This document shows, one piece after another, positions 5,815-7,089 of a stretch of 7,089 bases of DNA (positions are counted from its first letter, which is position 1; the number at the start of each line of letters is the position of its first letter). The DNA comes from Actinomycetota bacterium (lineage in GTDB: Bacteria > Actinomycetota > Actinomycetes > Streptosporangiales > Streptosporangiaceae), in NCBI GenBank assembly GCA_003541285.1, contig DPMS01000881.1, forward strand, positions 18,026-25,114. Reading direction: 5' to 3'. The translations under genes were made by a program, and so were the position numbers. Under the pieces are notes generated by a model that saw nothing but the letters and a program-made list of their open reading frames with translations, did no database searches and had not been told where the DNA came from.

Positions 5815-5870
5815 CGGCGGCCGTCAGACGTCAGCCGCCGGCAGCATCGGCGGGCGGGCTGCGTCCGCCG
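5815..5870 (+). promoter_or_regulatory. Four alternating complementary segments before pcaC
   Basis: CGGCGGC at 5815-5821, GCCGCCG at 5834-5840, CGGCGG at 5848-5853 and CCGCCG at 5865-5870 alternate, so each segment can pair with its neighbour (1:2, 2:3, 3:4). The last ends eight bases before the pcaC Shine-Dalgarno. This is the layout of an attenuator or translational switch. No leader peptide or U-run is evident, and CGG-rich words are common in this DNA. Confidence 0.3.
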
Positions 5871-5878
5871 TCGGCAGC

Positions 5879-5883
5879 GGAGG
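5879..5883 (+). promoter_or_regulatory. Ribosome binding site that sets the pcaC start
   Basis: GGAGG lies four bases before the ATG at 5888. The longer open frame begins at 5756, but it would add 44 residues unlike the family, read through the inverted repeats and lack a ribosome site. This site therefore decides for 5888. Confidence 0.75.
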
Positions 5884-5887
5884 CGAC

Positions 5888-6265
5888 ATGGACGATGTGC
5901 AGCGTGCAGCACAGGGAACGACAGTGCGCCGGGAGGTGCTCGGCGATGCCCACGTCGACCGGGCCGTGGCCGGGACCACGCCATTCACCGGGGATTTCCA
6001 GGACTTCATCACGCGGTACGCGTGGGGTGAGATCTGGTCCCGGCCAGGTCTTTCCCGCGCCGAGCGGAGCATGATCACCCTCACGGCGCTGATCGCGCTG
6101 CGGCAGGAGGAGGAACTGGCCCTGCATCTGCGCGGGGCGCTGCGCAACGGGCTCAGCCACGATCAGATCTCCGAAGTGCTGCTCCATGCCGCCGTTTACG
6201 CGGGCGTACCGGCCGCCAACCGGGCCTTTGCCATCGCGCAGCGGGTTCTGGCCGAAGATCAGTGA
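5888..6265 (+). CDS. pcaC: 4-carboxymuconolactone decarboxylase, 125 aa
   Basis: PcaC removes CO2 from 4-carboxymuconolactone to give 3-oxoadipate enol-lactone in protocatechuate breakdown. It belongs to the small, alpha-helical CMD/AhpD fold. Family blocks are DFQDFITRYAWGEIWSRPGL (36-55), RSMITLTALIAL (60-71), EEELALHLRGALRNGLS (74-90) and EVLLHAAVYAGVPAANRAF (96-114). His80 and His100, with the nearby Glu residues, are typical active-site positions. The length is normal for a standalone PcaC. Many actinomycetes instead carry PcaC fused to the lactonase PcaD (PcaL); here there is no PcaD portion, so that activity must come from elsewhere. The start is fixed by GGAGG at 5879-5883. It follows the pcaB remnant by 128 bases and precedes the CoA-transferase gene by 132. 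Confidence 0.9.
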   Translation: MDDVQRAAQGTTVRREVLGDAHVDRAVAGTTPFTGDFQDFITRYAWGEIWSRPGLSRAERSMITLTALIALRQEEELALHLRGALRNGLSHDQISEVLLHAAVYAGVPAANRAFAIAQRVLAEDQ

Positions 6266-6397
6266 GTCGGGGAGGGCACTTACCGAGCGGCCTGACGCCC
6301 CGCTACAGTGTCCGTATCTCGCACGTCTGTGCTGAATGCGTGCACTTGATCCACATGATCATCGGCGTTCTGGGATTGGGAGAGGTCAGGAAGGGGC
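6266..6397 (+). promoter_or_regulatory. Gap before pcaI with palindrome and ribosome site
   Basis: No gene is seen here. TGATC at 6347-6351 and GATCA at 6357-6361 form an inverted repeat. Within it ATGATCAT at 6355-6362 is a perfect 8-bp palindrome, and CATGATCAT (6354-6362) also occurs before pcaC at 5801-5809. TACAGT at 6304-6309 fits a TAnnnT -10 box, without a clear -35. AGGAAGGGG at 6388-6396 is the ribosome site for the next gene. A regulated promoter is plausible but unproven. Confidence 0.4.
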
Positions 6398-7089
6398 ATG
6401 GCGGAGATCGTGTCACTAGCCGGCGCTATTGCGGCGGCCGTCCACGATGGTGACGCGGTGGCGATGGAGGGCTTCACACACCTCATCCCCTTCGCGGCCG
6501 GGCACGAGGTGATCAGGCAGGGGCGCCGGGATCTGACCCTGATCCGGATGACCCCCGATGTGATCTACGACCAGCTCATCGGGGCTGGGTGCGCGAGCAA
6601 GCTGGTCTTCTCCTGGGGCGGCAACCCCGGGGCCGGGTCACTGCACCGGTTCCGCGACGCGATCGAGAACGGCTGGCCTGGCCCGCTGGAGACCGAGGAG
6701 CACAACCACGCCGGCATGGCGAACCGGTACGTGGCCGGCGCCTCGGGGATCCCGTTCGCCGTCCTGCGCGGGTACCGGGGCACCGGCCTGGAGGGTATCC
6801 GGGGGCTGGACGGCAACCCGGCGTCCCGCCCGATCACCTGCCCTTTCACCGGCGAGACCCTGACCGCGGTGGCCGCCCTGCGCCCCGATGTGGCGGTGAT
6901 CCACGCGCAGCGAGCCGACCGGGCGGGGAACGTCCAGCTGTGGGGGATCACCGGGGTCCAGAAAGAGGCCGTGCTCGCGTCGCAGCGGTCGGTGGTCACG
7001 GTAGAGGAGATCGTCGACCACCTGACCCCCCAGCCCGGGGCCATCGTGCTGCCGTCCTGGGCGGTCAGCTACGTGGCGCGGGTGCCGGG
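6398..7089 (+). CDS. pcaI: CoA-transferase alpha subunit, probably 3-oxoadipate CoA-transferase (partial)
   Basis: The open frame from ATG 6398 runs off the window; 230 codons are visible. It encodes a class I CoA-transferase subunit A of the glutaconate (GctA-like) branch: MAEIVSLAGAIAAAVHDGDAV, GFTHLIPFAAGHEVIRQGRRDLTLIRMTPD (about 25-54), LVFSWGGNPGAGSLHRFRDAIENG (69-92), EEHNHAGMANRY (99-110), PFAVLRGYRGTG and IHAQRADRAGNVQLWGITGVQKEAVLAS, then VVTVEEIVDHL. Next to pcaC the natural role is activating 3-oxoadipate with succinyl-CoA. The catalytic Glu of such enzymes lies in the beta subunit, which should follow at once outside the window. Other acyl substrates are possible for this branch, so the symbol depends on context. 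The ribosome site AGGAAGGGG precedes the start directly. Confidence 0.8.
   Translation, partial: MAEIVSLAGAIAAAVHDGDAVAMEGFTHLIPFAAGHEVIRQGRRDLTLIRMTPDVIYDQLIGAGCASKLVFSWGGNPGAGSLHRFRDAIENGWPGPLETEEHNHAGMANRYVAGASGIPFAVLRGYRGTGLEGIRGLDGNPASRPITCPFTGETLTAVAALRPDVAVIHAQRADRAGNVQLWGITGVQKEAVLASQRSVVTVEEIVDHLTPQPGAIVLPSWAVSYVARVP

Noticed and set aside
5756..5887. N-terminal extension of pcaC from ATG 5756
   Set aside because: The extra 44 residues are unlike PcaC, cover the inverted repeats, and lack a ribosome site, whereas GGAGG fits the ATG at 5888.
6262..6453. Small forward frame of 63 codons between pcaC and pcaI
   Set aside because: It overlaps the ends of both genes in another frame, has no family match and covers the putative promoter region.

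Overview
This window looks like chromosomal DNA of a high-GC actinomycete. Coding frames end mostly in G or C, and the gene families match actinobacterial forms: an actinobacterial rhomboid ending, an S53 sedolisin peptidase, and protocatechuate (pca) genes with a GctA-type CoA-transferase subunit. The genus cannot be fixed from the sequence. No rRNA, tRNA, CRISPR array, transposase or insertion sequence was found.

Layout. Positions 1-30 may be the last codons of a forward gene. Positions 31-265 form a gap full of GCAATG/CATTGC dyads. The reverse strand then carries three genes in transcription order. First is a short uncharacterised gene (3082 to 2763) that appears frameshifted. Second is a complete GABA transaminase, gabT (2727 to 1369). 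Third, after a 281-base gap with a very strong hairpin, is a complete DUF72/YecE-like gene (1087 to 266) whose C-terminus is a 15-bp tandem repeat. The forward strand starts at the shared CATG at 3080-3083. It carries a rhomboid gene with an internal in-frame deletion (3081-3578), then an AT-rich leader, then a secreted S53 peptidase (3642-5615) with an intact Glu/Asp/Asp/Ser catalytic set.

Right end. Immediately after the peptidase, in the same frame, lies an ORF tail of about 38 codons that reads like the C-terminus of PcaB (3-carboxy-cis,cis-muconate cycloisomerase). Next come a standalone pcaC (5888-6265) and a CoA-transferase alpha subunit, probably pcaI (6398 to beyond the window edge). 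This is part of the beta-ketoadipate route: PcaB and PcaC convert carboxymuconate to 3-oxoadipate enol-lactone, and PcaIJ later adds CoA to 3-oxoadipate. If the pcaB tail is truly all that remains here, the route needs another PcaB copy in the genome.

Main impression. The functions are mostly known. What stands out is damage: three scarred genes (a frameshifted small gene, a rhomboid lacking its TM2 HxxxN region, and a headless pcaB) lie around intact gabT and S53 genes. This suggests a rearranged region next to a pca cluster. The pca gene gaps also hold dyads sharing CATGATCAT and a four-part alternating CGGCGG/CCGCCG pattern just before the pcaC ribosome site. I see no clear new defence or mobile system.
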